NCBI RefSeq assembly: GCF_900094585.1
Contig: NZ_FMAG01000012.1
Coordinates: forward strand, 90,494 to 154,493
Reading direction: 5' to 3'
Length of the DNA stretch: 64,000 bases
DNA from: Martinezella multihospitum
Lineage (GTDB): Bacteria; Pseudomonadota; Alphaproteobacteria; Rhizobiales; Rhizobiaceae
The notes under the pieces: generated by a model
Seen by the model: only the letters and a program-made list of their open reading frames with translations
Database searches by the model: none
Told to the model about the DNA's origin: nothing
Position numbers and translations under genes: made by a program
Shown: positions 1-9,031 of the stretch, in pieces
How positions within the stretch are numbered: the stretch's first letter is position 1
Layout of the letters: each line of letters begins with the position of its first letter

Positions 1-698
1 TCGACATCGCGACCGGTGAAGAACTGGGCGATATCCTCATAGGCCGACCAGTTGACCGGCACGCCGAGATCATAGCCATACTTGGCCTTGAAATCGGCCT
101 TGTTCTTCTCGTCGTTGAACCAGTCGTAGCGGAACCAATAGAGGTTGGCGAACTGCTGGTCGGGAAGCTGGTAGAGCTTCTTGTCAGGAGCTGTCGTGAA
201 GCTGGAGCCGATGTAGTCGGCGATATCGATGCCCGGATTGGTGACGTCCTTGCCTTCACCGGCCATCCAGTCGGTCAGGTTACGAACCTGCTTATAGCGC
301 CAATGCGTGCCGATGAGATCGGAATCGTTGACCCAGCCGTCATAGAGGTTCTGGCCGGTCTGCATCTGTGTCTGGATCTTCTCGACGACGTCGCCTTCCT
401 GGATGACGTCATGGGTGACCTTGATGCCTGTTATGGCGGTGAAGGCCGGAGCGAGAACCTGCGATTCATACTGGTGGGTCGTCAGGGTTTCCGAAACGAC
501 CTTGATTTCCATGCCCTGGAAAGGCTTGGCCGCATCGATGAACCACTGCATTTCCTTTTCCTGGTCGGCGCGCGAGAGCGTCGAAACATCGCCGATCTCC
601 TTGTCCAGGAATGTCTTGGCTTCGTTCATGCCGGCGTGCGCCGTGCCAGCCAAGGCCAGCAGGGCAACTGCCGTTGTCGTCAAGAGATGCCGTCGCAT
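1..698 (-). CDS. glpV: Glycerol ABC transporter substrate-binding protein (3' end outside window)
   Basis: Periplasmic solute-binding protein, last gene of the glycerol uptake operon. About 232 N-terminal residues are visible; the C-terminus lies beyond position 1. The ATG at 698-696 has an AGGGAGGA-like ribosome site just upstream and opens a classical Sec signal peptide: MRRH, a hydrophobic stretch rich in L/A/V, then AHA before the mature GMNEAKTF. The mature part continues with the family-1 extracellular binding-protein fold, including a segment near residue 77 (THDVIQEGDVVEKIQTQ) and a region rich in W and Y around residues 170-215. Assignment rests on gene order S-T-P-Q-U-V, the order described for the Rhizobium leguminosarum glycerol transporter. 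Glycerol as ligand is inferred from that synteny. Confidence 0.85.
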   Translation of the reverse strand, partial: MRRHLLTTTAVALLALAGTAHAGMNEAKTFLDKEIGDVSTLSRADQEKEMQWFIDAAKPFQGMEIKVVSETLTTHQYESQVLAPAFTAITGIKVTHDVIQEGDVVEKIQTQMQTGQNLYDGWVNDSDLIGTHWRYKQVRNLTDWMAGEGKDVTNPGIDIADYIGSSFTTAPDKKLYQLPDQQFANLYWFRYDWFNDEKNKADFKAKYGYDLGVPVNWSAYEDIAQFFTGRDV

Positions 699-824
699 AT
701 ATTCCTCCCTACAGGTTGCGAGTGCATTGTCAGCCGGCCGGATGTCCGGCCGTCTGTATCGATTTGCCTTACTGCTCCGCATGACCGGATGGGCAACGGG
801 GCGGTAACGGGTTGAATTTCCGCG

Positions 825-1112
825 CTAGACCAGACGGAAGACGCCGATGGCGTAAACAACGGAAAGAGCAAGAGCCCACCACAGGCTTGGGCCTCCCAGA
901 CCCAGCCAGGCGAGATGGATGAAGGCGGCGCCGAGCAGCGAAATGAATAGCCGGTCGCCGCGCGTCGTTTCAAAGCGCAGAATGCCGAGGCGAGGGTTGC
1001 CGCCGGGAGCAAAATACTCCCACACGGCCATGCCGATCAGCAGCAGCAGGATCGTCGCGAAAAACAGCGCCGTCGGCAGCGTCCAGGCCATCCAGGAAAA
1101 GTCTGTATTCAT
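825..1112 (-). CDS. glpU: Small membrane protein of glycerol transporter (DUF2160)
   Basis: A 95-residue integral membrane protein with three apparent hydrophobic segments, roughly residues 11-31, 56-72 and 76-94. A polar, arginine-containing loop (RFETTRGDR) lies between the first two. It sits between the permease gene (12 bp away) and the binding-protein gene, exactly where glpU lies in rhizobial glycerol operons. Its biochemical role is not known; as a conserved operon member it is probably an accessory subunit or assembly factor of the transporter. Size and position match the DUF2160 family. Confidence 0.82.
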   Translation of the reverse strand: MNTDFSWMAWTLPTALFFATILLLLIGMAVWEYFAPGGNPRLGILRFETTRGDRLFISLLGAAFIHLAWLGLGGPSLWWALALSVVYAIGVFRLV

Positions 1113-1124
1113 GGCGGTTTTCCT

Positions 1125-2914
<1,790 letters not shown>

Positions 2915-2916
2915 CG

Positions 2917-3987
2917 TCAGGCTCCCATTTCGATGCGCCAGGAGTCGGCGTAGATATTGATGCCGGCGGGATCGAAGGCGATGTGTGGCTCGGCCGGCAC
3001 CGTCTGGTCCTCGCCGATGACGGCGACGATGTCCTGGCCGTCGAGCTTGGCGCGGACGACCTTGCGGCGGCCGAGATCCTCGACCTTTGTGACGGTGGCG
3101 GGCATGCCCTCGCGGCCGATACGGACGAATTCGGGGCGGATACCGAGTTCGGAGCGGCCGCCACGCTTTTCCAGCGGTGCGCCGGGCAGCGCGATCGTGC
3201 GGTTGCCGAGGCGTGCGCTGCTGCCTTCGATTTCGATGGGCATGACGTTCATGCCGGGCGAGCCGATGAAATAGCCGACGAAAGTGTGGCGCGGGCGCTC
3301 GAACAGGTCGTTTGGCGTGCCGATCTGCACGACTTCGCCGTTGTACATGACCACTACCTTATCGGCGAAGGTCAGCGCCTCCGTCTGATCGTGGGTGACA
3401 TAGACCATGGTAAAGCCGAAGCGGCGATGGAGCTGCTTCAACTGCGAGCGCAGCACCCATTTCATATGCGGGTCGATAACCGTCAGCGGCTCATCGAACA
3501 GGATGGCGTTGACGTCGGAACGCACCAGGCCGCGACCCAGCGAAATCTTCTGCTTGGCATCGGCCGTCAACCCGCGTGCCTTGCGGTGAGCGCTGTCGGA
3601 AAGGCCGATCATCTCGATGATCTCGTCGACCTTGCGCTTGACCTCTGCCTCCGGAACATGCCGGTTGCGCAGCGGGAAGGCGAGATTGTCGTAGACGGTC
3701 ATCGTGTCGTAGACGACCGGGAACTGGAAGACCTGGGCGATGTTGCGCTCCTGGGTCGACAGCCGCGTCACGTCCTTGCCGTCGAACAGGATGCGGCCCT
3801 CGGAGGCCTGCACGAGGCCCGAGACGATGTTGAGAAGGGTGGTCTTGCCGCAGCCTGAAGGGCCGAGCAGCGCATAGGCGCTGCCATCTTCCCAGCTGTG
3901 GTTCACTTCCTTCAGCGCATAGTCAGCGTCGGATTTCGGGTGGTCGTTGTAGGCGTGCCGGATGTGGTCAAGATCGATGCGGGCCAT
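2917..3987 (-). CDS. glpT: Glycerol ABC transporter ATPase GlpT, degenerate signature motif
   Basis: ATP-binding subunit of 356 residues, MalK/UgpC-type with a C-terminal TOBE-like regulatory domain from about residue 240. Seen in the sequence: Walker A GPSGCGKT at 42-49, Walker B with catalytic Glu (ILFDEP, 162-167) and the switch histidine in YVTHDQ (His199). The ABC signature, normally LSGGQ, reads LTADAKQ at about 140-146 and is therefore degenerate. The partner GlpS shows the opposite pattern: intact signature, lost switch His. The two are expected to form a heterodimer with one competent and one non-competent ATP site. The gene starts 9 bp after glpS. Confidence 0.88.
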   Translation of the reverse strand: MARIDLDHIRHAYNDHPKSDADYALKEVNHSWEDGSAYALLGPSGCGKTTLLNIVSGLVQASEGRILFDGKDVTRLSTQERNIAQVFQFPVVYDTMTVYDNLAFPLRNRHVPEAEVKRKVDEIIEMIGLSDSAHRKARGLTADAKQKISLGRGLVRSDVNAILFDEPLTVIDPHMKWVLRSQLKQLHRRFGFTMVYVTHDQTEALTFADKVVVMYNGEVVQIGTPNDLFERPRHTFVGYFIGSPGMNVMPIEIEGSSARLGNRTIALPGAPLEKRGGRSELGIRPEFVRIGREGMPATVTKVEDLGRRKVVRAKLDGQDIVAVIGEDQTVPAEPHIAFDPAGINIYADSWRIEMGA

Positions 3988-3996
3988 TGTCTCTCC

Positions 3997-5079
3997 TCAG
4001 GCGGCTTGTTGCAGGGCGGGAGTGACGGCGGAGCCATCGGTGTCGAAGACCATGATGTGGCGCGGGTCGATATAGACATCGATCGCATCGTCGACATCGA
4101 TATCCTGTACGCCCTGGGTCAGCATGACCCAGCGCTGGCCGGCAAAATCGATGTGGATGAAGCTCTCCGAGCCGGTGATCTCGGTCACCATGACCCTTGC
4201 CGGCGCGGCGACGGCTTCCGGCGTTTGCGGCGCAAGCGCCAGATGATGCGGCTGGAAGGCGATCGTGTAGCGGCCATCCGGCCGGTCTTCCAAACCCTTC
4301 GGCACGGGCAGGCGGATGTTGCCATCAAGCGCGAATTCCCGGCCACGCTTGTCGAGCGTGATCGTGTTCAGCGGCGGGTCGGCAAAGGTGGTGGCGGTGA
4401 TCAGATCCCGGGGATTGCGGAAGACGTCGATCGTCGATCCGAATTGGGTGATGCGGCCTTGCGACAAGGTGGCGGTATTGCCGCCGAGAAGCAGGGCTTC
4501 GGATGGCTCGGTGGTGGCATAGACGAAAATCGCGCCGGATTCGGCAAAGATCTTCGGCAATTCGGCACGCAGTTCCTCGCGCAGCTTGTAATCGAGATTG
4601 GCAAGCGGTTCGTCGAGCAGAACCAACCCGGCATTCTTGACGATGGCGCGGGCAAGCGCCGTGCGCTGCTGCTGACCGCCGGAGAGGCTCAAGGGCAGGC
4701 GATCAAGGAAGGGGCCGAGGCGCAGAAGATCGGCCGCTTTCTTTACTTCCTGGTCGATGATATCAGCACTTTTGCCGCTCAACCGCATCGGCGAGGCGAT
4801 GTTGTCGTAGACGGTCATCGCGGGATAGTTGATGAACTGCTGGTAGACCATCGCGACGTTGCGGCGCTGCACCGGCTGGCCGGTCACATCGGTGCCGTCG
4901 ACATGGATCGTGCCCGTGGTCGGCTTGTCGAGGCCAGCCATCAGCCGCATCAGCGAGGTCTTGCCCGACAGCGTCGGCCCCAGCAGCACATTCAGCGTGC
5001 CACGCTGCAACGTCAGATTTGTTTCTGCGATATGCGTTTCGCCGCCGACAGACTTCGATACGCCCCTGAGTTCAAGCAC
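3997..5079 (-). CDS. glpS: Glycerol ABC transporter ATPase GlpS, switch histidine lost
   Basis: First gene of the glycerol operon; 360 residues from a GTG start at 5079, chosen because GAAGGA lies 7 nt upstream and the ATPase fold (LELRGVSKS) begins immediately. The frame stays open upstream to 5352, but that extension is not ATPase-like. Walker A GPTLSGKT at 34-41, signature LSGGQ at 132-136 and Walker B LLDEP at 154-158 are intact. The switch region that should read VTHD instead reads ATTE (Thr190 in place of His). The C-terminal third resembles a TOBE domain. Pairing with GlpT would leave one ATP site lacking both its signature and its switch His. Confidence 0.85.
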   Translation of the reverse strand: MLELRGVSKSVGGETHIAETNLTLQRGTLNVLLGPTLSGKTSLMRLMAGLDKPTTGTIHVDGTDVTGQPVQRRNVAMVYQQFINYPAMTVYDNIASPMRLSGKSADIIDQEVKKAADLLRLGPFLDRLPLSLSGGQQQRTALARAIVKNAGLVLLDEPLANLDYKLREELRAELPKIFAESGAIFVYATTEPSEALLLGGNTATLSQGRITQFGSTIDVFRNPRDLITATTFADPPLNTITLDKRGREFALDGNIRLPVPKGLEDRPDGRYTIAFQPHHLALAPQTPEAVAAPARVMVTEITGSESFIHIDFAGQRWVMLTQGVQDIDVDDAIDVYIDPRHIMVFDTDGSAVTPALQQAA

Positions 5080-5334
5080 GATAGATTCCTTCCATGCGCC
5101 GCATATCAATGCCGCCGCGAGGATTGCGAAGAGACCGATCCGTCCTGTCGTTGCCGGACGGTGCCTGCTGCTGAGATTATGATTGTTCGGAAGTGGATTG
5201 TGCCGATCTGCCCGCGGAACTGTCGCGCCGGCAAGGATTGCGCCAGGCGACGTCGATGGCCATGCAGACGGTGCCGCCAGCCATGCCATTTTCCGTATCG
5301 ATCTGATGTTCGGACAATTATCCCTCCCCCTGTT
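5080..5334 (-). other. Long leader upstream of glpS with a possible 46-codon leader ORF
   Basis: No convincing gene. If the promoter at 5374-5401 is used, this stretch is a transcribed leader of nearly 300 nt. It contains a short open frame on the minus strand from a TTG at 5317-5315 to a TAA at 5179-5177 (46 codons, starting MSEHQIDTENG), preceded by a strong purine-rich ribosome site (GGGGGAGGGATA). No homology is recognised. It could be a leader peptide, or the scar of a lost gene: in R. leguminosarum glpD is reported ahead of glpS. Evidence is weak. Confidence 0.3.
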
Positions 5335-5435
5335 TCGATTTGCATCCCTCACGCGAAAACCGAAACAAGAATGACGATAAATGAAGATAAAGGAATGTCA
5401 AACGAAAACTGATCGCGTTTCAGTTTCGCTTCATT
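5335..5435 (-). promoter_or_regulatory. glp promoter region with DeoR/GlpR-like half-sites
   Basis: Read towards glpS, a TTGACA (plus-strand TGTCAA, 5396-5401) is followed 16 bp later by TATCGT (5374-5379). Around it are several copies of a TTTCG/CGAAA motif: TTTCGATT at about 5334, GCGAAAACCGAAAC at 5353-5366, AACGAAAAC near 5401 and CGTTTCAGTTTCGC near 5417-5430. Repeated TTTCG-type half-sites are typical for DeoR-family repressors such as GlpR. The repressor gene itself is not in the window. Confidence 0.4.
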
Positions 5436-5744
5436 AATCTCATCTTGAGCGTGTTTTAGCGATTTATTGCATGCCAGGTAAGCAATTGATTGGAATTGCA
5501 AATGGGGGCGACGGGCTCTTCGCCGCATCCGCGCGGATCGCGGTTGCCGGGAAGTCCCGTTGTCCGTTTCGACAGTTGAGCGCTTAAAATGGCAGCGGAG
5601 CCAGCACTGAATGCAAGGCGAGATCTGCAACGCCCGAGGGTAAATTGGGGGAGGCGATCGATAGCGGGATGCAGCAGGGCGGAGCTTCTGGAGAGCTTTC
5701 TTCATCGCGGTCTGTGCGATCGCGCCATTATCGGGCTGCAAATG
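5436..5744. other. Intergenic stretch without recognised gene
   Basis: About 309 bp between the glp promoter region and the terminator of the ThuA-like gene. A minus-strand open frame (5759-5349) crosses it but has an atypical Arg/Pro/Ser-rich composition, no good ribosome site and no recognisable domain, so it was not called. Nothing else is visible. Confidence 0.6.
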
Positions 5745-5776
5745 AAAACCGCCCCTCAAACAATATAAGGGGCGGC
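5745..5776 (-). terminator. Rho-independent terminator after thuA-like gene
   Basis: Arms CCGCCCCT (5749-5756) and AGGGGCGG (5768-5775) form a perfect 8-bp GC-rich stem. On the minus strand the stem is followed by TTTTC. It lies 26 bp past the stop of the ThuA-like gene and closes the ROK-oxidoreductase-ThuA unit. Confidence 0.75.
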
Positions 5777-5801
5777 AATGTTCGAAATATGCGGCGCGCG
5801 C

Positions 5802-6443
5802 TTAGCGCGCGGCCCAGTTGGCGCCGCGGCGGAAGATGGTCTTCATTTGCGGCACGTCGAATTCCTTGGCCTGGTGGCCGAGCGAGGAATAGAAGACGCG
5901 GCCCTTGCCGTATTTGCGCTTCCAGGCAACCGGCATGACGACACCGTCGATCCAGTAGGCATGGTCGCCGGTGAAGGTGGTGGTCGCCAGCACCTCGTTC
6001 GACGGATCGACATGCATGTAATATTGCTCCGACGTGTAGGGGAAATCGGTGATCCCCTCCATGATCGGGTCGTCCGGGCGGGTGATATTGACCGTGTAGT
6101 CGATGATGTTGCCGGGATGGGCGACCCACTGGCCGCCGATGATGAACTGATACTCGACGCTTTCGCGGAACGAGTCGCCTGCGCCGCCATGATAGCCGGC
6201 TATGCCGACGCCGCTTTCGATCGCGGCGGCGAAGTTCTTCACCTCTTCCTTCTCGATCTTCGACATGGTGACGATCGGCACGATCAGGCTGAGATCGTGG
6301 ATCGACGGATCGGCGAAGGCCTCGGTGCTGTTTTCGAGGTAGACCTTGAAGCCGTCCTCTTCCAGCATGTCGCGGATGATATGGGCGCATTCCTGCGGTT
6401 CGTGGCCGCTCCAGCCGCCCCAGACGATAAGTGCTTCACGCAT
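5802..6443 (-). CDS. ThuA-like sugar utilisation protein
   Basis: A 213-residue cytoplasmic protein of the ThuA family, a class-I glutamine-amidotransferase-like fold. Typical features: the opening REALIVWGGWSGHEP, the central GYHGGAGDSF around residues 83-92, VNITRPDDPIMEGITDF (about 118-134), and GRVFYSSLGH near the C-terminus. The ATG at 6443 has GGAGG 8 nt upstream. It follows the Gfo/Idh-type gene by 24 bp. In Sinorhizobium and Agrobacterium, ThuA and ThuB (a Gfo/Idh protein) act in trehalose breakdown through 3-keto-trehalose. A similar role on a keto-sugar is inferred; the actual sugar is unknown. Confidence 0.8.
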   Translation of the reverse strand: MREALIVWGGWSGHEPQECAHIIRDMLEEDGFKVYLENSTEAFADPSIHDLSLIVPIVTMSKIEKEEVKNFAAAIESGVGIAGYHGGAGDSFRESVEYQFIIGGQWVAHPGNIIDYTVNITRPDDPIMEGITDFPYTSEQYYMHVDPSNEVLATTTFTGDHAYWIDGVVMPVAWKRKYGKGRVFYSSLGHQAKEFDVPQMKTIFRRGANWAAR

Positions 6444-6467
6444 GATAGTCCTCCTGAAATTGTGTCG

Positions 6468-7568
6468 TTAGCGGCCGATCTGCCCATCCACCAGGGATTC
6501 GGACAGAGGTGCCGGACGCTCCGTTTGCGTCGCGATGGTGACCGTGCGCCCACTGTCGGAAGCCGTCTGGAAGGCTTCCATGACCTCAAGCACATGCAGC
6601 GCGAGGCTGCCGTTGGCGCGGTGCGGACGGTTCGAGCGGATGGCGTGCGCCATGTCGGCGACGCCGAGCGAGCGGTAGTTGCCATCGGCATAGGGGGCGG
6701 TGATCTCGCACTCGGCAAATTCGCCGCCCTTTTTCAAAAACTCGACCGGGCCGCCGAAGCGGTTGGGATCGGGCACGATCAGCGTGCCCTCGGTGCCGTA
6801 GACTTCGAGCGGCACATGCTTGTGGCCAGCCACATCGAAGCTCATGCCGATCTGGACGACCGCACCACTGGCAAAGGCCATGACGCCGGCAACATGCGTC
6901 GGCACATGTACCGGGATGTGCTCGCCGTTGCGCGGCTCGCTGGTGATGACGCGCTCCTTGCGCGGCGTCACCGCAAAGCCGGCGACCTGCGAGACGGGGC
7001 CGAGCAGGTTGACGAGATCGGTGATGTAATAGGGACCCATATCAAGCATCGGGCCGCCGCCAACTTCGTAATAGAAAGCCGGATTCGGATGCCAGCGCTC
7101 ATGGCCCGGGCACATGAAGGTGGCGGTGCCGCCGACCGGGATGCCGATCGCGCCCTCGTCGATGATGGCGCGCGCCGTCTGGTGGCCGCCGCCGAGGAAG
7201 GTATCGGGCGCTGCGCCGATGCGCAGGCCCTTGGCGGCAGCCGCATCCGCAAGCTTCTTGCCTTCGGCGAAATTGATGCCGAGCGGCTTTTCCGAATAGG
7301 TATGCTTGCCGGCGTCCAGCGCCTGCAGACCAACGGCGACATGCGCCTTCGGTATGGTCAGGTTGACGATGATCTCGATGGAGGGATCGGCGAGCAGAGT
7401 GGCGATATCGACCGCCTTCAGGCCGAATTCGGCGGCTTTTGCCTCGGCGAGTTCACGATTGAGGTCGGCGACACCTTTGATGTCGAGAATGGGAAAGGAT
7501 TTCATGGCGGTGAGATAGGCGCCGGAAATGTTTCCGCAGCCGATGATGCCGATACCGACCTTGTTCAT
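6468..7568 (-). CDS. Gfo/Idh/MocA-family NAD(P)-dependent sugar oxidoreductase
   Basis: 366 residues from the ATG at 7568 (GGAGG 9 nt upstream); the frame remains open further upstream but without homology. The Rossmann dinucleotide motif GIIGCGNISGAY lies at residues 6-17. EKPLGINF near residue 94 is the family EKP motif, whose Lys participates in catalysis. The (G)GGPMLDMGPYYITDL segment near 185-200 carries the usual substrate-contacting residues. It probably oxidises a sugar hydroxyl to a keto group, like ThuB, with ThuA downstream acting on the product. Co-transcription with the ROK regulator and ThuA-like genes is indicated by gaps of 40 and 24 bp. Confidence 0.85.
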   Translation of the reverse strand: MNKVGIGIIGCGNISGAYLTAMKSFPILDIKGVADLNRELAEAKAAEFGLKAVDIATLLADPSIEIIVNLTIPKAHVAVGLQALDAGKHTYSEKPLGINFAEGKKLADAAAAKGLRIGAAPDTFLGGGHQTARAIIDEGAIGIPVGGTATFMCPGHERWHPNPAFYYEVGGGPMLDMGPYYITDLVNLLGPVSQVAGFAVTPRKERVITSEPRNGEHIPVHVPTHVAGVMAFASGAVVQIGMSFDVAGHKHVPLEVYGTEGTLIVPDPNRFGGPVEFLKKGGEFAECEITAPYADGNYRSLGVADMAHAIRSNRPHRANGSLALHVLEVMEAFQTASDSGRTVTIATQTERPAPLSESLVDGQIGR

Positions 7569-7608
7569 AAGCTTCCTCCAGATGAATTGTCTTTGCTGTC
7601 CCGCGAAA

Positions 7609-8811
7609 TCAAAGGGCCGGTGCCGGTCCCGTCGTTCCCCAGGGCGATTCGTAAAGTTCGCGCAGTGCCACGACCGCAGCACCCTGCGCCCAGGTCTCGT
7701 CGGTCGACTGGTCGAAAACCAGTTCGGTCACGCCCCTGATCGACGGTGGGATCGCCAGTGAATAGGCCTCCCGCAGGCTGTCGAGGAAGGGCTGTCCGAG
7801 CGCCAGGCTCGATCCCACCAGAATGACGCGCGGTGGGGCAAATAGCGTGACGATGTTGGCGAGCGCCATGCCGCAGGCTTCGCCGGCGCGGATGGCCGCG
7901 CTGATCAGCGAGATATCTTCGGCGTCGATCAGCGTCTTGGCGTGCGCCATTCCCCGGCCGAGGCGGATTGCTTCGGCGAAGCGGCCACTCGGCTGGTCGC
8001 CAAGGATAGCGCTTTCGCCGGCAAGGCTTGCCAGTCTGATGAGACCCTGGGAACCCATGCCAAGCACGAGATCGCCGAGATTGTGGCTGAGACCGCCGGC
8101 GCCGCGAAAGAGCTGGCCGCCATGCAGCACGCCGAGCCCCAGCGTCTGTTCCAGCGACACCAGCACCATATCGTCGAGGTCTCTCGCCTTGCCGAACCAG
8201 TGATGGGCGAGGGTGATGGCATGCGCATCGCTTTCGACGATGGTGGTCACGCCCAGCCGCTCCGACATTTCCTTGGCGAAATCGACGCCCGTCTCGCGGA
8301 AGATCGGGCTGGTGCGGACATGGCCGGTGCGATGCTCGACGACGCCGGGCAGGCCGAGGCAGACGGAATCGACCTCGTCCAGCGCCAGATTGGCGTCAAC
8401 GACACAGCGGCGCACGCCGTCTTCGATCAGATCGGCGATGACGCCGATCGGCTGCCGGTCGACGCGTAATGCCAGTGTCAGCGTCGAGAGAACCTCGCCG
8501 CAGAAGTCGGTGACGACGAAAACCATGCGGTTGGCGGCGATCTTCGCGCCGACGACGCGGGCCGCATCCGGATTGAGTTCCAGCATGACGCGGGGCCGGC
8601 CGCGGCTGGCGGACTCGCGTAGGTCGCCTTCGGTGCGGGCGAGAATCAGCCCGTCATCCAGCAAGGACGCGGTGATCGCCGAGACCGTCGTGGTCGAAAG
8701 CTGGGTGCGGTCGCTGATTTCGATACGTGCGATGGAGCCCGCCCGCCGGATCGTATCCAGCACATTGAAGCGGTTTATCGCCCGCATAAGCTCGGGATCT
8801 GCTGTTTTCAT
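7609..8811 (-). CDS. ROK-family transcriptional repressor of the sugar locus
   Basis: 400 residues. N-terminal winged helix-turn-helix at about 10-75 (INRFNVLDTIRRAGSIARIE...STTTVSAITASLLDDGLI), then a ROK sugar-binding domain with DSVCLGLPGVVE and ESDAHAITLAHHW. The Cys-rich zinc motif of classical ROK proteins (CxCGxxGCxE) is absent: the segment after GGLSHNLGDLVLG contains no cysteines. It is divergent from the ABC importer across a 220-bp gap containing two outward TTGACA boxes, and it precedes the oxidoreductase and ThuA-like genes. It most likely represses both arms until the sugar binds. Confidence 0.83.
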   Translation of the reverse strand: MKTADPELMRAINRFNVLDTIRRAGSIARIEISDRTQLSTTTVSAITASLLDDGLILARTEGDLRESASRGRPRVMLELNPDAARVVGAKIAANRMVFVVTDFCGEVLSTLTLALRVDRQPIGVIADLIEDGVRRCVVDANLALDEVDSVCLGLPGVVEHRTGHVRTSPIFRETGVDFAKEMSERLGVTTIVESDAHAITLAHHWFGKARDLDDMVLVSLEQTLGLGVLHGGQLFRGAGGLSHNLGDLVLGMGSQGLIRLASLAGESAILGDQPSGRFAEAIRLGRGMAHAKTLIDAEDISLISAAIRAGEACGMALANIVTLFAPPRVILVGSSLALGQPFLDSLREAYSLAIPPSIRGVTELVFDQSTDETWAQGAAVVALRELYESPWGTTGPAPAL

Positions 8812-8899
8812 GAAAATCGTGCCGAATGATGAACCCGCTCGGCTGCGGCCTGGTATTTTTAACGGAGTGCGAATTAAATAACCTATGGCACTTGCCCAA

Positions 8900-8990
8900 T
8901 GTCAAGCCATTTTGCGGTCAATCTGCCGAAAATTTGGCGGTGGCGGTTGACATTTCGGCAAAGCTCCGCTGAATTATTCCGCATAAGGGA
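8900..8990. promoter_or_regulatory. Divergent promoters of sugar locus
   Basis: A minus-strand TTGACA (plus-strand TGTCAA, 8900-8905) points to the ROK gene, with an AT-rich -10 candidate around 8876-8883. A plus-strand TTGACA at 8947-8952 points to the binding-protein gene, with AT-rich candidates (GAATTATT) about 18 bp downstream. The GC-rich 41 bp between them holds CCGAAAATTTGGCGG, a partial inverted repeat that could be the ROK operator. Confidence 0.5.
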
Positions 8991-9031
8991 AAAAATATTG
9001 AGGCTCTTGGTTCCCTTGGGAGGAGAACATC

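Noticed and set aside
5080..5352. N-terminal extension of GlpS in the same frame
   Set aside because: Sequence is not ATPase-like, and a GTG with a good ribosome site lies exactly at the start of the conserved fold.
5349..5759. 136-codon minus-strand frame upstream of glpS
   Set aside because: Basic, Pro/Ser/Arg-rich sequence without domain; overlaps the probable glp promoter.
5778..7739. 653-codon plus-strand frame opposite thuA-like and Gfo/Idh genes
   Set aside because: Antisense to two well-supported genes with good ribosome sites; no recognisable motif.
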